Shown piece by piece: positions 1-7,241 of a stretch of DNA of 18,928 nucleotides. The DNA lies in contig JAURNN010000071.1 of assembly GCA_030830185.1 (NCBI GenBank), forward strand, positions 1-18,928. Direction: 5' to 3'. Numbering within the stretch: the first letter of the stretch is position 1; every line of letters begins with the position of its first letter. The notes beneath the pieces are model-generated. The model had not been told where the DNA came from. It made no database searches and saw only the letters and a list, made by a program, of their open reading frames with translations. Origin of the DNA: Bacillota bacterium. GTDB lineage: Bacteria > Bacillota_I > Bacilli_A > Acholeplasmatales > Acholeplasmataceae. Made by a program: the position numbers and the translations under genes.

Positions 1-1
1 C

Positions 2-2068
2 ATTCCTTTTATTTCAAGATACCGTAAAGAAGTCACTGGTGGACTTGATGAAGAACAAATCTTTTTAATCCATCAAACATGGTTGTATCAAAAAAATCTA
101 TTTGAAAGAAAAGAAGATGTCATTCGTTTGATTGATGAAAAAGGCATGCTTACTGACGATTTAAAACAATCGATTTTAAAAGCTGAAAAACTTGTTGATG
201 TTGAAGATTTTTATCGTCCATTTAAAGAAAAGAAAAAAACAAAAGCAACCGAAGCGATTGCGAAAGGACTTCAAGGACTTTCTAATTTTTTTATGTATTT
301 ATCAAATGATGATCCTAAAGAAGAAGCGAAAAAATATATTAGTGATGATGTAAAAACAGTTGAAGAAGCGTTACAAGGCGCAATGCATATTTTATCTGAG
401 TTCGTTTCTGATGATCCTGACTATAGAAAAGCACTACGTGAGACGATGCGTGAGGGTGAGATTAAATCAAGTGTTAAAAAAGGGATTGAAGATGAACGTC
501 AAACCTATTTGATGTACTATGAATATCAAGAAAAAATTAAAAATATCAAACCGCACCGTGTACTCGCATTAAATCGCGGTGAATCTGAAAAAATATTAAA
601 CGTAAAAATTGAAGCAGATAAAGAAGAGATGTTTAAACATATTGAAGCATCACTCATTAAAAGCACAGCATCCCCATCTGCAGTCTATATTAAGGTTGCC
701 ATTGAAGATAGTATTAAAAGACTGATTTATCCTTCTCTAGAGCGTGAAATTCGTGCTGAGTTATCTGAAGTTGCTGAAGATCAAGCGATTGAAGTTTTCG
801 CTGAAAACTTAAATAAACTCCTACTTCAACCACCTTTAAAAGGTAAAATGATATTAGGGATTGACCCTGCTTTTCGTACAGGATGTAAGTTATCTGTTGT
901 CGATCAGACAGGTAATGTTTTAACGAAAGGTGTGATTTATCCTCACGAAAAATCAAAAGGAAGTGTTGCAGAGGATAAAGATATTGAAAAATCAAAATCA
1001 ACCCTCTTTCAAATGATCAAAAAGTATCATATTGAACTGATTGCAATTGGAAATGGTACAGCATCAAGAGAAACCGAAAGCTTTGTCTCTGAGTTGATTA
1101 AAGAATTTAAATTACCAGTTAACTACGTGATTGTGAATGAAGCAGGTGCGTCTGTGTATTCAGCAAGTGAACTTGCAAGAGAAGAATTTCCTGATTTTAG
1201 CGTCGAAGAACGTTCAGCAGCATCGATTGCAAGAAGACTTCAAGATCCGTTATCTGAACTTGTTAAAATTGATCCAAAGTCGATTGGTGTTGGTCAATAT
1301 CAACATGATGTCACACCTAAAAAACTTAATGAATCGTTAAACTTTGTCGTTACACAAGCGGTGAACCAAGTTGGGGTCAATTTAAATACGGCGTCTAAAT
1401 CCTTACTGATGTATGTGTCAGGACTTAATAAATCAAGTGCTGAAAACATTGTGTCTTACCGTCAACAAATTGGTCGTTTTCAAAATAGAAAAGACATATT
1501 AAGTGTGCCTAAACTTGGTAAAAAAACCTTTGAACAAGCCGTAGGGTTCTTACGTATTCCAGATAGTGATGAAGCACTAGATATGACATCGATTCACCCA
1601 GAATCCTACGATAAAGCAAAATCAATCATGAAGATATATGGAATCACTGGTGAGATGTTTGGAAAAGAAGAAGTCAAAGTTCTTGTCAAAGACATTGATA
1701 AATCAAGACTCATGCGTGATTTGAATATTGATATGTATACTTTATCAGATATCTTAGATTCATTTGTCGCACCTTTAAGAGATCCAAGAGATCAATTTGC
1801 ACAACCTATCCTTCGTCAAGATATTTTAAAACTTGAAGATTTAAGTGTTGGTATGGAACTTGAAGGAACCGTTCGTAATGTGGTTGATTTTGGTGCGTTT
1901 ATTGATATTGGATTAAAAGAAGATGGTTTATGTCATATTTCTAAACTCGCAAAAAGATTCATTAAACATCCTAAAGATGTTGTTGCTGTTGGAGATATTG
2001 TCAAAGTTTATGTCATCAATATTGATTTAAATAGAGGCAAAGTCGGATTATCCATGGTAAAAGAATAA
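2..2068 (+). CDS. tex: Tex-family RNA-binding transcription accessory protein, 5' end missing
   Basis: The reading frame is open from the window edge, so the true start lies upstream; 688 residues are visible and Tex proteins usually have about 715-780, so some 30-40 N-terminal residues are missing. A TTG at 83 is internal: the codons before it read like the conserved Tex N-terminal stretch IPFISRYRKEVTGGLDE. Domains in order: a helical N-terminal region; a YqgF/RNase H-like domain starting near 842 (KMILGIDPAFRTGCK, Asp codon 863-865); tandem helix-hairpin-helix motifs around 1387-1560 (LNTASKSLLMYVSGLN, VPKLGKKTFEQAVGFL); and a C-terminal S1 RNA-binding domain, 1846-2065 (GTVRNVVDFGAFIDIG). 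Tex is a conserved cytoplasmic nucleic-acid-binding protein linked to transcription; its exact role is unsettled. It converges on gnd through a shared hairpin terminator. The S1 domain is complete and the gene looks intact at its 3' end. Confidence 0.96.
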   Translation: MPFISRYRKEVTGGLDEEQIFLIHQTWLYQKNLFERKEDVIRLIDEKGMLTDDLKQSILKAEKLVDVEDFYRPFKEKKKTKATEAIAKGLQGLSNFFMYLSNDDPKEEAKKYISDDVKTVEEALQGAMHILSEFVSDDPDYRKALRETMREGEIKSSVKKGIEDERQTYLMYYEYQEKIKNIKPHRVLALNRGESEKILNVKIEADKEEMFKHIEASLIKSTASPSAVYIKVAIEDSIKRLIYPSLEREIRAELSEVAEDQAIEVFAENLNKLLLQPPLKGKMILGIDPAFRTGCKLSVVDQTGNVLTKGVIYPHEKSKGSVAEDKDIEKSKSTLFQMIKKYHIELIAIGNGTASRETESFVSELIKEFKLPVNYVIVNEAGASVYSASELAREEFPDFSVEERSAASIARRLQDPLSELVKIDPKSIGVGQYQHDVTPKKLNESLNFVVTQAVNQVGVNLNTASKSLLMYVSGLNKSSAENIVSYRQQIGRFQNRKDILSVPKLGKKTFEQAVGFLRIPDSDEALDMTSIHPESYDKAKSIMKIYGITGEMFGKEEVKVLVKDIDKSRLMRDLNIDMYTLSDILDSFVAPLRDPRDQFAQPILRQDILKLEDLSVGMELEGTVRNVVDFGAFIDIGLKEDGLCHISKLAKRFIKHPKDVVAVGDIVKVYVINIDLNRGKVGLSMVKE

Positions 2069-2071
2069 TGA

Positions 2072-2100
2072 AAATGCACGCTTATGGCGTGCATTTATTT
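2072..2100. terminator. Bidirectional intrinsic terminator between tex and gnd
   Basis: A perfect 10-bp stem AAATGCACGC / GCGTGCATTT (2072-2081 and 2087-2096) closes a 5-base loop. It has a T-rich tail on the plus side and an A-rich run (T-rich on the minus strand) on the other, so it can stop both convergent genes. The gnd stop codon (2100-2102) overlaps its right-hand tail. Confidence 0.85.
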
Positions 2101-3548
2101 TATACGTTATAGGTTGTTGAGGATGTATTTCCACCACGACCTGTCCAGTTCGTATGGAAGAATTCACCACGTTTTTTATCCGTTCTTTCGTAAGTATGTG
2201 CACCAAAGAAATCACGTTGTGCTTGTAGTAAATTAGCAGGTAATTTTTCTGTTGTATACCCATCAAAATAAGCAAGTGCTGATGACATTGCTGGGACGGG
2301 AATACCATTTAAAATCGCGTGTGACAAAGTCACTCTTAAATCTGGAATAATGGAAGTCATTGTCTTTTTAAAGTAATCATCAAGTAATAAATTATTGAGT
2401 TTTGGATTTGTATCATAAGCCGCTTTAATCTTATCTAAGAAAACAGAACGGATAATACAACCACCGCGCCACATTAAAGCAATCCCACCATAATTTAAAT
2501 CCCATTCATAGGTTTTTGCAGCTTCTTTCATCAGCGCATAGCCTTGAGTATAAGATAATATCTTCGCAGCATATAAGGCATTTTTTAAGTGATCTAAAAA
2601 TAAAGCCTTATCACCTTCAAAAGGTTTTATGTGTTTAGGATATACTTTAGAAGCTTCAACACGCTCATCTTTTAAAGCCGATAAAAATCTTGAAAAGACA
2701 GATTCAGCAATGAGTGTTAACGGTACCCCGTATTCGAGTGCGGCATTGGCTGTCCATTTTCCTGTTCCTTTTTGACCAGCAGTATCTAATATAGCATCAA
2801 TTAAATGATTACCTGATTCATCTTTATACGCTAGAATTTGATATGTAATTTCAATGAGATAACTATCTAAAACGCCTTGATTCCATGTTTTAAAAGTTTC
2901 TGACATTTCATCATTAGACATCTCTAAATAATCTTTCATAATATGATACGCTTCTGTAATGAGTTGAATATCTCCATATTCAATACCGTTATGAACCATT
3001 TTCACAAAATGACCGGCACCATCTTCTCCAACCCAGTCACAACACACGCTACCGTCTTCAACTTTGGCAGCAATGCCTTGTAAGATTGGTTTCACAAGTG
3101 GCCATGCTTCTTTAGACCCACCAGGCATAATGGATGGACCTGTGAGCGCACCTTCTTCACCACCTGAAACTCCTGTTCCAATAAAGTGAAGCCCTTTTTC
3201 TCTTAAATACTGAGTACGTCTTGTTGTATCATGATATAAAGAATTACCACCATCAATGATGACATCCCCTTTATCTAGAAGTGGAATCAATTGTTCAATG
3301 ACCTGATCGACTGGATGTCCAGCTTTAATCATCAACATCACTTTTCTAGGTTTTTTAAGCATGGATACTAATGTTTTAACGTCATCTGTGCCACCAATAG
3401 GTAAACCCTTTGCTCGTCCGTTGATAAATGTATTGACGGTTTCTATTTTTCTTGAATTAACAGCGACTGAAAATCCCTTAGATGCAATATTTAAAGCTAG
3501 GTTTTCACCCATCACTGCAATTCCGATTAATCCAATGTCATATTGCAT
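2100..3548 (-). CDS. gnd: 6-phosphogluconate dehydrogenase (decarboxylating)
   Basis: The 482-residue product has the full usual length of the family. It oxidises and decarboxylates 6-phosphogluconate to ribulose 5-phosphate in the cytoplasm, the second oxidative step of the pentose phosphate pathway, giving NADPH (or NADH in some homologs). Visible features: an N-terminal dinucleotide-binding loop with the family signature (residues 6-20, GLIGIAVMGENLALN); substrate-binding GTGVSGGEEGALTGPSIMPGG-like segment in the middle of the first half; catalytic block with Lys183, His186, Asn187 and Glu190 (KMVHNGIEYGD); GQKGTGKWT; and the C-terminal tail ending NWTGRGGNTSSTTYNV. The ATG at 3546-3548 is preceded by a strong ribosome site, AAAGAGGT, at 3558-3565. 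It stands alone, with its own promoter, divergent from the tRNA unit. I see no pentose phosphate partner gene in the window. Confidence 0.97.
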   Translation of the reverse strand: MQYDIGLIGIAVMGENLALNIASKGFSVAVNSRKIETVNTFINGRAKGLPIGGTDDVKTLVSMLKKPRKVMLMIKAGHPVDQVIEQLIPLLDKGDVIIDGGNSLYHDTTRRTQYLREKGLHFIGTGVSGGEEGALTGPSIMPGGSKEAWPLVKPILQGIAAKVEDGSVCCDWVGEDGAGHFVKMVHNGIEYGDIQLITEAYHIMKDYLEMSNDEMSETFKTWNQGVLDSYLIEITYQILAYKDESGNHLIDAILDTAGQKGTGKWTANAALEYGVPLTLIAESVFSRFLSALKDERVEASKVYPKHIKPFEGDKALFLDHLKNALYAAKILSYTQGYALMKEAAKTYEWDLNYGGIALMWRGGCIIRSVFLDKIKAAYDTNPKLNNLLLDDYFKKTMTSIIPDLRVTLSHAILNGIPVPAMSSALAYFDGYTTEKLPANLLQAQRDFFGAHTYERTDKKRGEFFHTNWTGRGGNTSSTTYNV

Positions 3549-3587
3549 AGTATTATTACCTCTTTGTCGTTAGATACATACGTAATC

Positions 3588-3616
3588 ATTGTATATGTAT
3601 TTTAACGATGAGTCAA
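3588..3616 (-). promoter_or_regulatory. Housekeeping promoter of gnd
   Basis: On the minus strand TTGACT (3611-3616), a 17-base spacer and TACAAT (3588-3593) form a near-consensus sigma-A promoter, about 40 bases upstream of the gnd start codon. It is back to back with the tRNA promoter. Confidence 0.8.
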
Positions 3617-3639
3617 GGCAAAGAAGTTTACTGAATATG

Positions 3640-3668
3640 TTGACACAAAACGAAAAATGATATATTCT
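3640..3668 (+). promoter_or_regulatory. Promoter of the tRNA-Ser/tRNA-Glu unit
   Basis: A perfect -35 TTGACA (3640-3645), 17-base spacer and TATTCT (3663-3668) place transcription start near 3675, a few bases before the 5' end of tRNA-Ser. Strong -35 elements are usual for stable RNA genes. Confidence 0.75.
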
Positions 3669-3681
3669 ATTATAGCGTTAC

Positions 3682-3771
3682 GGAGTAGTACTCAAGTGGT
3701 GAAGAGGACGGTTTGCTAAACCGTTAGGTCGGGTAACCGGCGCGAGGGTTCAAATCCCTCCTGCTCCGCCA
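3682..3771 (+). tRNA. tRNA-Ser (anticodon GCU)
   Basis: A 90-base class II tRNA. The acceptor stem GGAGTAG (3682-3688) pairs with CTGCTCC (3761-3767), with one T-G wobble. Anticodon stem ACGGT/ACCGT (3708-3712, 3720-3724) closes the loop TTGCTAA, giving anticodon GCT at 3715-3717, which reads AGC/AGU serine codons. The long variable arm typical of tRNA-Ser lies at about 3725-3743. T arm GAGGG-TTCAAAT-CCCTC is at 3744-3760. Discriminator G and an encoded CCA (3769-3771) follow. Only 5 bases separate it from tRNA-Glu, so both probably come from one transcript. Confidence 0.97.
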
Positions 3772-3776
3772 GTCGG

Positions 3777-3852
3777 GGCCCGTTGGAGAAATGGTTAACT
3801 CACATGCCTTTCACGCATGCATTCACGGGTTCGAACCCCGTACGGGTCACCA
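3777..3852 (+). tRNA. tRNA-Glu (anticodon UUC)
   Basis: A 76-base tRNA. Acceptor GGCCCGT (3777-3783) pairs with ACGGGTC (3842-3848). Anticodon stem CATGC/GCATG (3803-3807, 3815-3819) closes the loop CTTTCAC with anticodon TTC at 3810-3812, reading GAA/GAG. The T loop is a standard GTTCGAA type. Discriminator A and encoded CCA (3850-3852) follow. It is the second gene of the tRNA unit and is followed closely by a hairpin terminator. Confidence 0.97.
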
Positions 3853-3869
3853 CTTTTTTGTGAGTCTGT

Positions 3870-3905
3870 CCATCTCTATTTAGAGGTGGCTTTTTTTCTT
3901 TTTAC
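3870..3905 (+). terminator. Terminator of the tRNA unit
   Basis: The stem CCATCTCT (3870-3877) pairs with AGAGGTGG (3882-3889), with one T-G pair, around loop ATTT. A run of seven T follows at 3891-3897, then further T-rich sequence. Confidence 0.85.
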
Positions 3906-3999
3906 TAGGCTCTATAGATTGAATTTTAGATGTATTAAAATCAAGTGGATTAAAGCGTAAATTATTAGAAATCTGTAAGATCTAAAAACAGACAAAATC

Positions 4000-4089
4000 T
4001 TATATCAACATAAGCGCGCCAGTGCCTTTAGAAATCATGTTATCGAAAAAATATTTAATTTTTTCATAAGACCTCTTTAGATATAACAT
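4000..4089 (-). pseudogene. Possible decayed minus-strand ORF, N-terminal fragment
   Basis: An ATG at 4087-4089 opens a 29-codon frame ending at TAA (4000-4002). Its middle reads YEKIKYFFDN and then SKGTGALM. Those blocks look protein-like rather than random, and they include the only GC-rich patch in this intergenic region. They remind me of the N-terminal start of CASTOR/POLLUX-type bacterial ion channel proteins (basic helix, FDN, then GT-ALI before a membrane segment), but that is recollection, not alignment. After the stop no open frame continues, so if real it is a relic. A second in-phase-shifted ATG at 4065-4067 with an AAAGAGGT-like site hints that a frameshift separated start and body. 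It could also be chance. Confidence 0.3.
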
Positions 4090-4142
4090 TAATGTTTGAT
4101 GATATTATAATATAAATTTAGTTGATTAAATACAAAGATAGT

Positions 4143-4159
4143 AACGATTATACATCGTT
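4143..4159. promoter_or_regulatory. Inverted repeat upstream of the fabV promoter
   Basis: AACGAT (4143-4148) and ATCGTT (4154-4159) are perfect inverted arms around TATAC. If fabV starts transcription near 4196, the centre lies near -45, a position more typical of an activator than of a repressor. Arms of 6 bp in AT-rich DNA can arise by chance. Confidence 0.3.
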
Positions 4160-4180
4160 TAGTAATAACATCTATAGTTG

Positions 4181-4189
4181 TGTTAAAAT
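4181..4189 (+). promoter_or_regulatory. Extended -10 promoter of fabV
   Basis: TGTTAAAAT is a TGn-extended -10 (TAAAAT 4184-4189); no good -35 lies at the expected distance, as is common for extended -10 promoters. Predicted start is near 4196, giving a leader of about 52 bases. The same nine bases occur ahead of the membrane protein gene at 9552-9560. An alternative promoter uses TATAAT at 4106-4111. Confidence 0.5.
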
Positions 4190-4247
4190 GAGCTAAGCAA
4201 AATCATTTAACTTTAAGCTTGTAAACTTATTTATAGGAGAGCATATC

Positions 4248-5441
4248 ATGATTATAGAACCAAACATAAGATCTAACTTCTTTACGAATGCGCACCCTTT
4301 AGGATGTCGTCAAAACGTGTTAAATCAAATTAACGAAGCAAAAGCACTTTGCACATTTCAAGGACCTAAAAATGTATTAATCATTGGTGGGTCTTCTGGT
4401 TACGGATTAGCATCACGTATTGCTTTAGCATATGGTTCAAATTCAAACACCCTTAATGTTTCTTTTGAAAATGAACCTAAAGGTTCTAAAACAGGGTCAG
4501 CTGGATGGTGGAATAATATTTATTTTCAAGAATTTGCAAAAGAAACCAACCAAATCCATAAAGATTTTGTTGGCGATGCGTTTAGTTCTGAAATGAAGCA
4601 AAATGTTATCAATTATATAAAAGAACACCTAGGAGGGATTGATCTTGTCATCTACTCGCTTGCCTCAGGTGGTCGTATGAATTATGAGACGAACGAACTT
4701 GTAAGATCTCACATTAAAACTCTTGGTGAAGATGCTGTTGGAAAAACAATTGATGTTGTAAGTAAAGAAATTTATAATCTTACACTCACGCAAGGTTCTG
4801 AACAAGAAGTTAAAGATACAGTATATGTCATGGGAGGAAGCGATTGGTATGCATGGATGTTAGCCCTTGATCACGAAAAGCTGTTAAATAAGCATGTTAA
4901 AACATTATCTTATACATATATTGGTGGACCTACAACAGTAAAAATATATCGTGGTGGGACACTAGGTAAAGCCAAAGAAGATTTAGAGAAACATGCAGTA
5001 ATGATAGATGTGTTATTAAAAGACAAATATCTGGGTGAAGCTGCCATATCATCTTCAAAAGCGGTGACAACAAAAGCAAGTGTATTTATTCCACAAATGA
5101 CAATTTATGTTTCATGCTTATATGAAGTCATGAAGAAACATGGCGTTCATGAATCAATTTTAGCCCATAAACATCGTCTTTTTAGTGAAATGGTATATGG
5201 AAACAAACGCATTGTTGATGATCAAAACCGAATACGATTAGATCATTTAGAAATGGAGTCACACATTCAAAAAGAGACTGTTGAAATGATGACAACATTA
5301 TCCAATGATGAATTGCTCCAACTTCATGGTACAAAAATATTTTTAAGAGATTTTTATCAAATTAACGGGTTTGTATTTGATTCGATCGACTATTCAAAAG
5401 ATGTTGATTTGGAAACACTCGCGAAACAATTACCCAAATAG
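4248..5441 (+). CDS. fabV: Enoyl-[acyl-carrier-protein] / trans-2-enoyl-CoA reductase, FabV/TER family
   Basis: The 397-residue product matches the usual length of about 400 for FabV/TER, single-domain Rossmann enzymes larger than FabI. It reduces trans-2-enoyl thioesters with NAD(P)H, the last step of each fatty acid elongation cycle or, as TER, butyryl-CoA formation in fermentation. Visible features: the conserved N-terminus (residues 5-24, PNIRSNFFTNAHPLGCRQNV); the nucleotide-binding loop IGGSSGYGLASR (46-57); SAGWWNN; DLVIYSLAS (start of the central strand); and the catalytic pair Tyr234-X8-Lys243 in IYRGGTLGKAK. The ATG is preceded by AGGAGA at 4235-4240. A single-gene unit with its own terminator. 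Whether it acts on ACP or CoA substrates cannot be told from sequence. The next gene is a flavoprotein of the FabK superfamily, so two unrelated candidate enoyl reductases are side by side. Confidence 0.96.
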   Translation: MIIEPNIRSNFFTNAHPLGCRQNVLNQINEAKALCTFQGPKNVLIIGGSSGYGLASRIALAYGSNSNTLNVSFENEPKGSKTGSAGWWNNIYFQEFAKETNQIHKDFVGDAFSSEMKQNVINYIKEHLGGIDLVIYSLASGGRMNYETNELVRSHIKTLGEDAVGKTIDVVSKEIYNLTLTQGSEQEVKDTVYVMGGSDWYAWMLALDHEKLLNKHVKTLSYTYIGGPTTVKIYRGGTLGKAKEDLEKHAVMIDVLLKDKYLGEAAISSSKAVTTKASVFIPQMTIYVSCLYEVMKKHGVHESILAHKHRLFSEMVYGNKRIVDDQNRIRLDHLEMESHIQKETVEMMTTLSNDELLQLHGTKIFLRDFYQINGFVFDSIDYSKDVDLETLAKQLPK

Positions 5442-5450
5442 AAAAGTTAA

Positions 5451-5482
5451 AAATAAAATCTTCTTTTTAGAAGTTTTTATTT
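5451..5482 (+). terminator. Terminator of fabV
   Basis: CTTCT (5460-5464) and AGAAG (5469-5473) pair around TTTT. After one T-T mismatch the stem continues with AAATAAAA (5451-5458) against TTTTATTT (5475-5482). The T-rich right arm serves as the tail. Confidence 0.7.
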
Positions 5483-5584
5483 TACAGTGATAATGAATAA
5501 AAAAATGTACATAAGATGATTTCAAAAAAGAATATAGAATGCAAAAAAAGATGAAAAAATGAAAAAAAGTGTATATTTATTGTA

Positions 5585-5605
5585 TATAATATTTGAACAT
5601 CAAAT
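5585..5605 (+). promoter_or_regulatory. -10 element with abutting FabT-like palindrome
   Basis: A consensus TATAAT (5585-5590) is followed directly by ATTTGAACATCAAAT (5591-5605), a perfect palindrome of 6-base arms around ACA. It resembles the FabT operator known from streptococci and lactococci (MarR-family regulator of fatty acid synthesis genes): from memory of AGTTTGATTATCAAATT, 13 of 17 positions agree over 5590-5606. Its place over the predicted transcription start (near 5597) suits a repressor. No clear -35 is present at 16-18 bases. The regulator gene is not in this window. Confidence 0.55.
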
Positions 5606-5658
5606 TAAATTTAAACACACTTAAACATACAAAAATATGAAAAAGGAGTCATTATAAA

Positions 5659-7110
5659 TTGAACACAAATCATTCTTTACCAGAAATTATACAAGGTGGC
5701 ATGGGTGTTGGTGTTTCAAGTTGGCAGTTGGCAAGACAAGTTTCGATGAATGGTCAACTTGGAGTTGTTTCAGGAACAGCAGTGGCTGTAACTTTTTCAA
5801 GAAGATTGCAAGAACCAGCAACAGCTGAACTCATGCGCCGTATTTTAGATGAATTTCCATTTCCTGAAATTGCAAAGCGAGTTGCTGATAAATATCAACC
5901 CGTAAGTGAACAAAGAGGCGATAAGTATAAAATGATTGCCATGCCAACGATTCAACAAAGCAAAGATGCCATTGAATTAATGGTTGTTGCAAATTACGCT
6001 GAGGTGAAACTTGCAAAACAAGGGCACCAAGGTTTGATTGGTGTGAATCTTTTAGAAAAACTACAAGCGCCAACATTACCTTCTTTATATGGTGCAATTT
6101 TAGCTGATGTAGATTATGTGTTAATGGGTGCAGGGATTCCTACCCGTATTCCAGGAGTGATTACCGATCTTGCTTTAAATAAAGATACCTCGCTTCCAAT
6201 TAAAATTGCAAACGATACTCAAACTGAACCCACTTTGGCCCATTTTTCACCTACTACATTTGCAGATGGGGCACCTTTACCAACATTAAAGCGTCCAAAA
6301 TTTTTAGCAATCATTAGTTCTGCAACACTTGCTATGCATTTAATGCGTGCCTCTACAGGTGCACCGGATGGATTTATAGTTGAACACAATATCGCAGGTG
6401 GACACAATGCACCACCTCGAGGTAAGTACGATTTAAATGAAAACGGTGAACCAATTTATGGTGTCCGTGATGAGATTGATATTCAAGCAATTGCAGCCAT
6501 AGGACTTCCATTTTGGCTCGCTGGAGGATATGGAAATCGTGATCAAGTTCTCGCTGCTCAAGCATTAGGCTCACAAGGTGTTCAAGTTGGAACAGCATTT
6601 GCACTTTGTGAAGAATCAGGGTTAAATTTAGAACTGAAATTAGAAATTTTAGACGCACTTAAAACAGGTGGTGCAACAGTAAAAACAGATCCATTAGCAT
6701 CTCCAACAGGATTCCCATTTAAAGTTGTTGATTTAAAAGGTACCATCGGAGAAAAAGAAACCGGCGATCAAAGAAAACGGATTTGTGATCTAGGGTATTT
6801 AAGAGAACCTTACCGAAAAGAAAATGGAACAATTGGGTATAGATGTCCATCAGAACCTGTTGATGATTATGTAAAAAAAGGTGGCAATATCGAAGACACT
6901 GTAGGTAGAAGATGCCTCTGTAACGGACTGGTTGCGACAATGGGATTGGGTCAAGAACGAAAAGATGGATCTGTAGAATTACCAATTATTACCGCAGGTG
7001 ATGATTTAAAATTTGTGTTAAGATTTTTAGCGAAAGGTCAACTTTTATATAAAGCAGTCGATGTATTAAAAGTTTTACTAGGAGAAAAGTTTAAACCACT
7101 ACATCAATAA
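5659..7110 (+). CDS. Nitronate monooxygenase-family (NPD/FabK superfamily, COG2070) flavoprotein
   Basis: A 483-residue TIM-barrel flavoprotein. The start is TTG at 5659, chosen because AAGGAG (5643-5648) sits 10 bases upstream and no in-frame ATG precedes the conserved N-terminus. Visible features: IQGGMGVGVSSWQLARQVS near the start, which is the FMN-binding opening of the superfamily; VDYVLMGAGIPTRIPG; the active-site segment EHNIAGGHNAPPRG with His249 (the catalytic His of FabK/NMO lies in the same AGGH motif); GLPFWLAGGYG and GVQVGTAFALCEESG for FMN phosphate binding. The C-terminal third carries Cys376, Cys396, Cys419 and Cys421 (ICDLGYLREPY, YRCPSEPV, GRRCLCNGL), which I recall as conserved in the long ~470-residue subgroup. 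The substrate is unknown. Neighbouring fabV and the FabT-like site suggest a fatty acid role; alternatives are nitronate oxidation or a PfaD-like activity. Confidence 0.9.
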   Translation: MNTNHSLPEIIQGGMGVGVSSWQLARQVSMNGQLGVVSGTAVAVTFSRRLQEPATAELMRRILDEFPFPEIAKRVADKYQPVSEQRGDKYKMIAMPTIQQSKDAIELMVVANYAEVKLAKQGHQGLIGVNLLEKLQAPTLPSLYGAILADVDYVLMGAGIPTRIPGVITDLALNKDTSLPIKIANDTQTEPTLAHFSPTTFADGAPLPTLKRPKFLAIISSATLAMHLMRASTGAPDGFIVEHNIAGGHNAPPRGKYDLNENGEPIYGVRDEIDIQAIAAIGLPFWLAGGYGNRDQVLAAQALGSQGVQVGTAFALCEESGLNLELKLEILDALKTGGATVKTDPLASPTGFPFKVVDLKGTIGEKETGDQRKRICDLGYLREPYRKENGTIGYRCPSEPVDDYVKKGGNIEDTVGRRCLCNGLVATMGLGQERKDGSVELPIITAGDDLKFVLRFLAKGQLLYKAVDVLKVLLGEKFKPLHQ

Positions 7111-7164
7111 AGCATCAAGGGCATTTAAATTTTAGAAATATAACAATAACAAAGTTAAAAAAAG

Positions 7165-7195
7165 ACGCAACCTATAAAAGTTGCGTTTTTTATTA
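7165..7195 (+). terminator. Terminator of the NMO-family gene
   Basis: ACGCAAC (7165-7171) pairs perfectly with GTTGCGT (7180-7186) around an 8-base loop and is followed by a T run (7186-7191). The upstream A run (7157-7163) extends the stem. Confidence 0.85.
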
Positions 7196-7212
7196 GTTTT
7201 AAAGAAGTTTTA

Positions 7213-7241
7213 TTGACAATTTCACTTCAATACGTTAAAGT
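7213..7241 (+). promoter_or_regulatory. Promoter of the ABC-F gene
   Basis: A perfect -35 TTGACA (7213-7218), 17-base spacer and TAAAGT (7236-7241) put transcription start near 7248, about 38 bases before the ATG at 7286. The spacer and -10 are covered by an inverted repeat, listed separately. Confidence 0.65.

Larger units (their letters stand above)
3906..4247. other. 342-base intergenic region between the tRNA unit and fabV
   Basis: No intact gene is visible. It holds an open minus-strand frame of 29 codons (4000-4089, listed separately) with an unexpectedly GC-rich patch at 4012-4026; a TATAAT at 4106-4111 inside a near-symmetrical AT tract that could serve either strand (a weak -35, ATAACA, lies 17 bases upstream at 4083-4088); an inverted repeat at 4143-4159; and the extended -10 of fabV at 4181-4189. 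The rest (3906-3999) shows no convincing element. Confidence 0.6.

Noticed and set aside
83..85. TTG at 83 as the start of tex
   Set aside because: The frame is open upstream to the window edge and encodes conserved Tex residues; the gene is simply cut by the window.
714..1001. Minus-strand frame of 95 codons within tex
   Set aside because: A shadow of the strongly supported tex frame, with no ribosome site and low-complexity Leu/Gln-rich translation. The same applies to the other antisense frames inside gnd, the NMO gene, the membrane protein and the lipoprotein.
3972..4001. Possible H-type pseudoknot (TCTGT/ACAGA crossed with AAGAT/ATCTT)
   Set aside because: Both stems are only 5 bp, the first connecting loop would be zero bases, and the region is AT-rich; chance is the better explanation.
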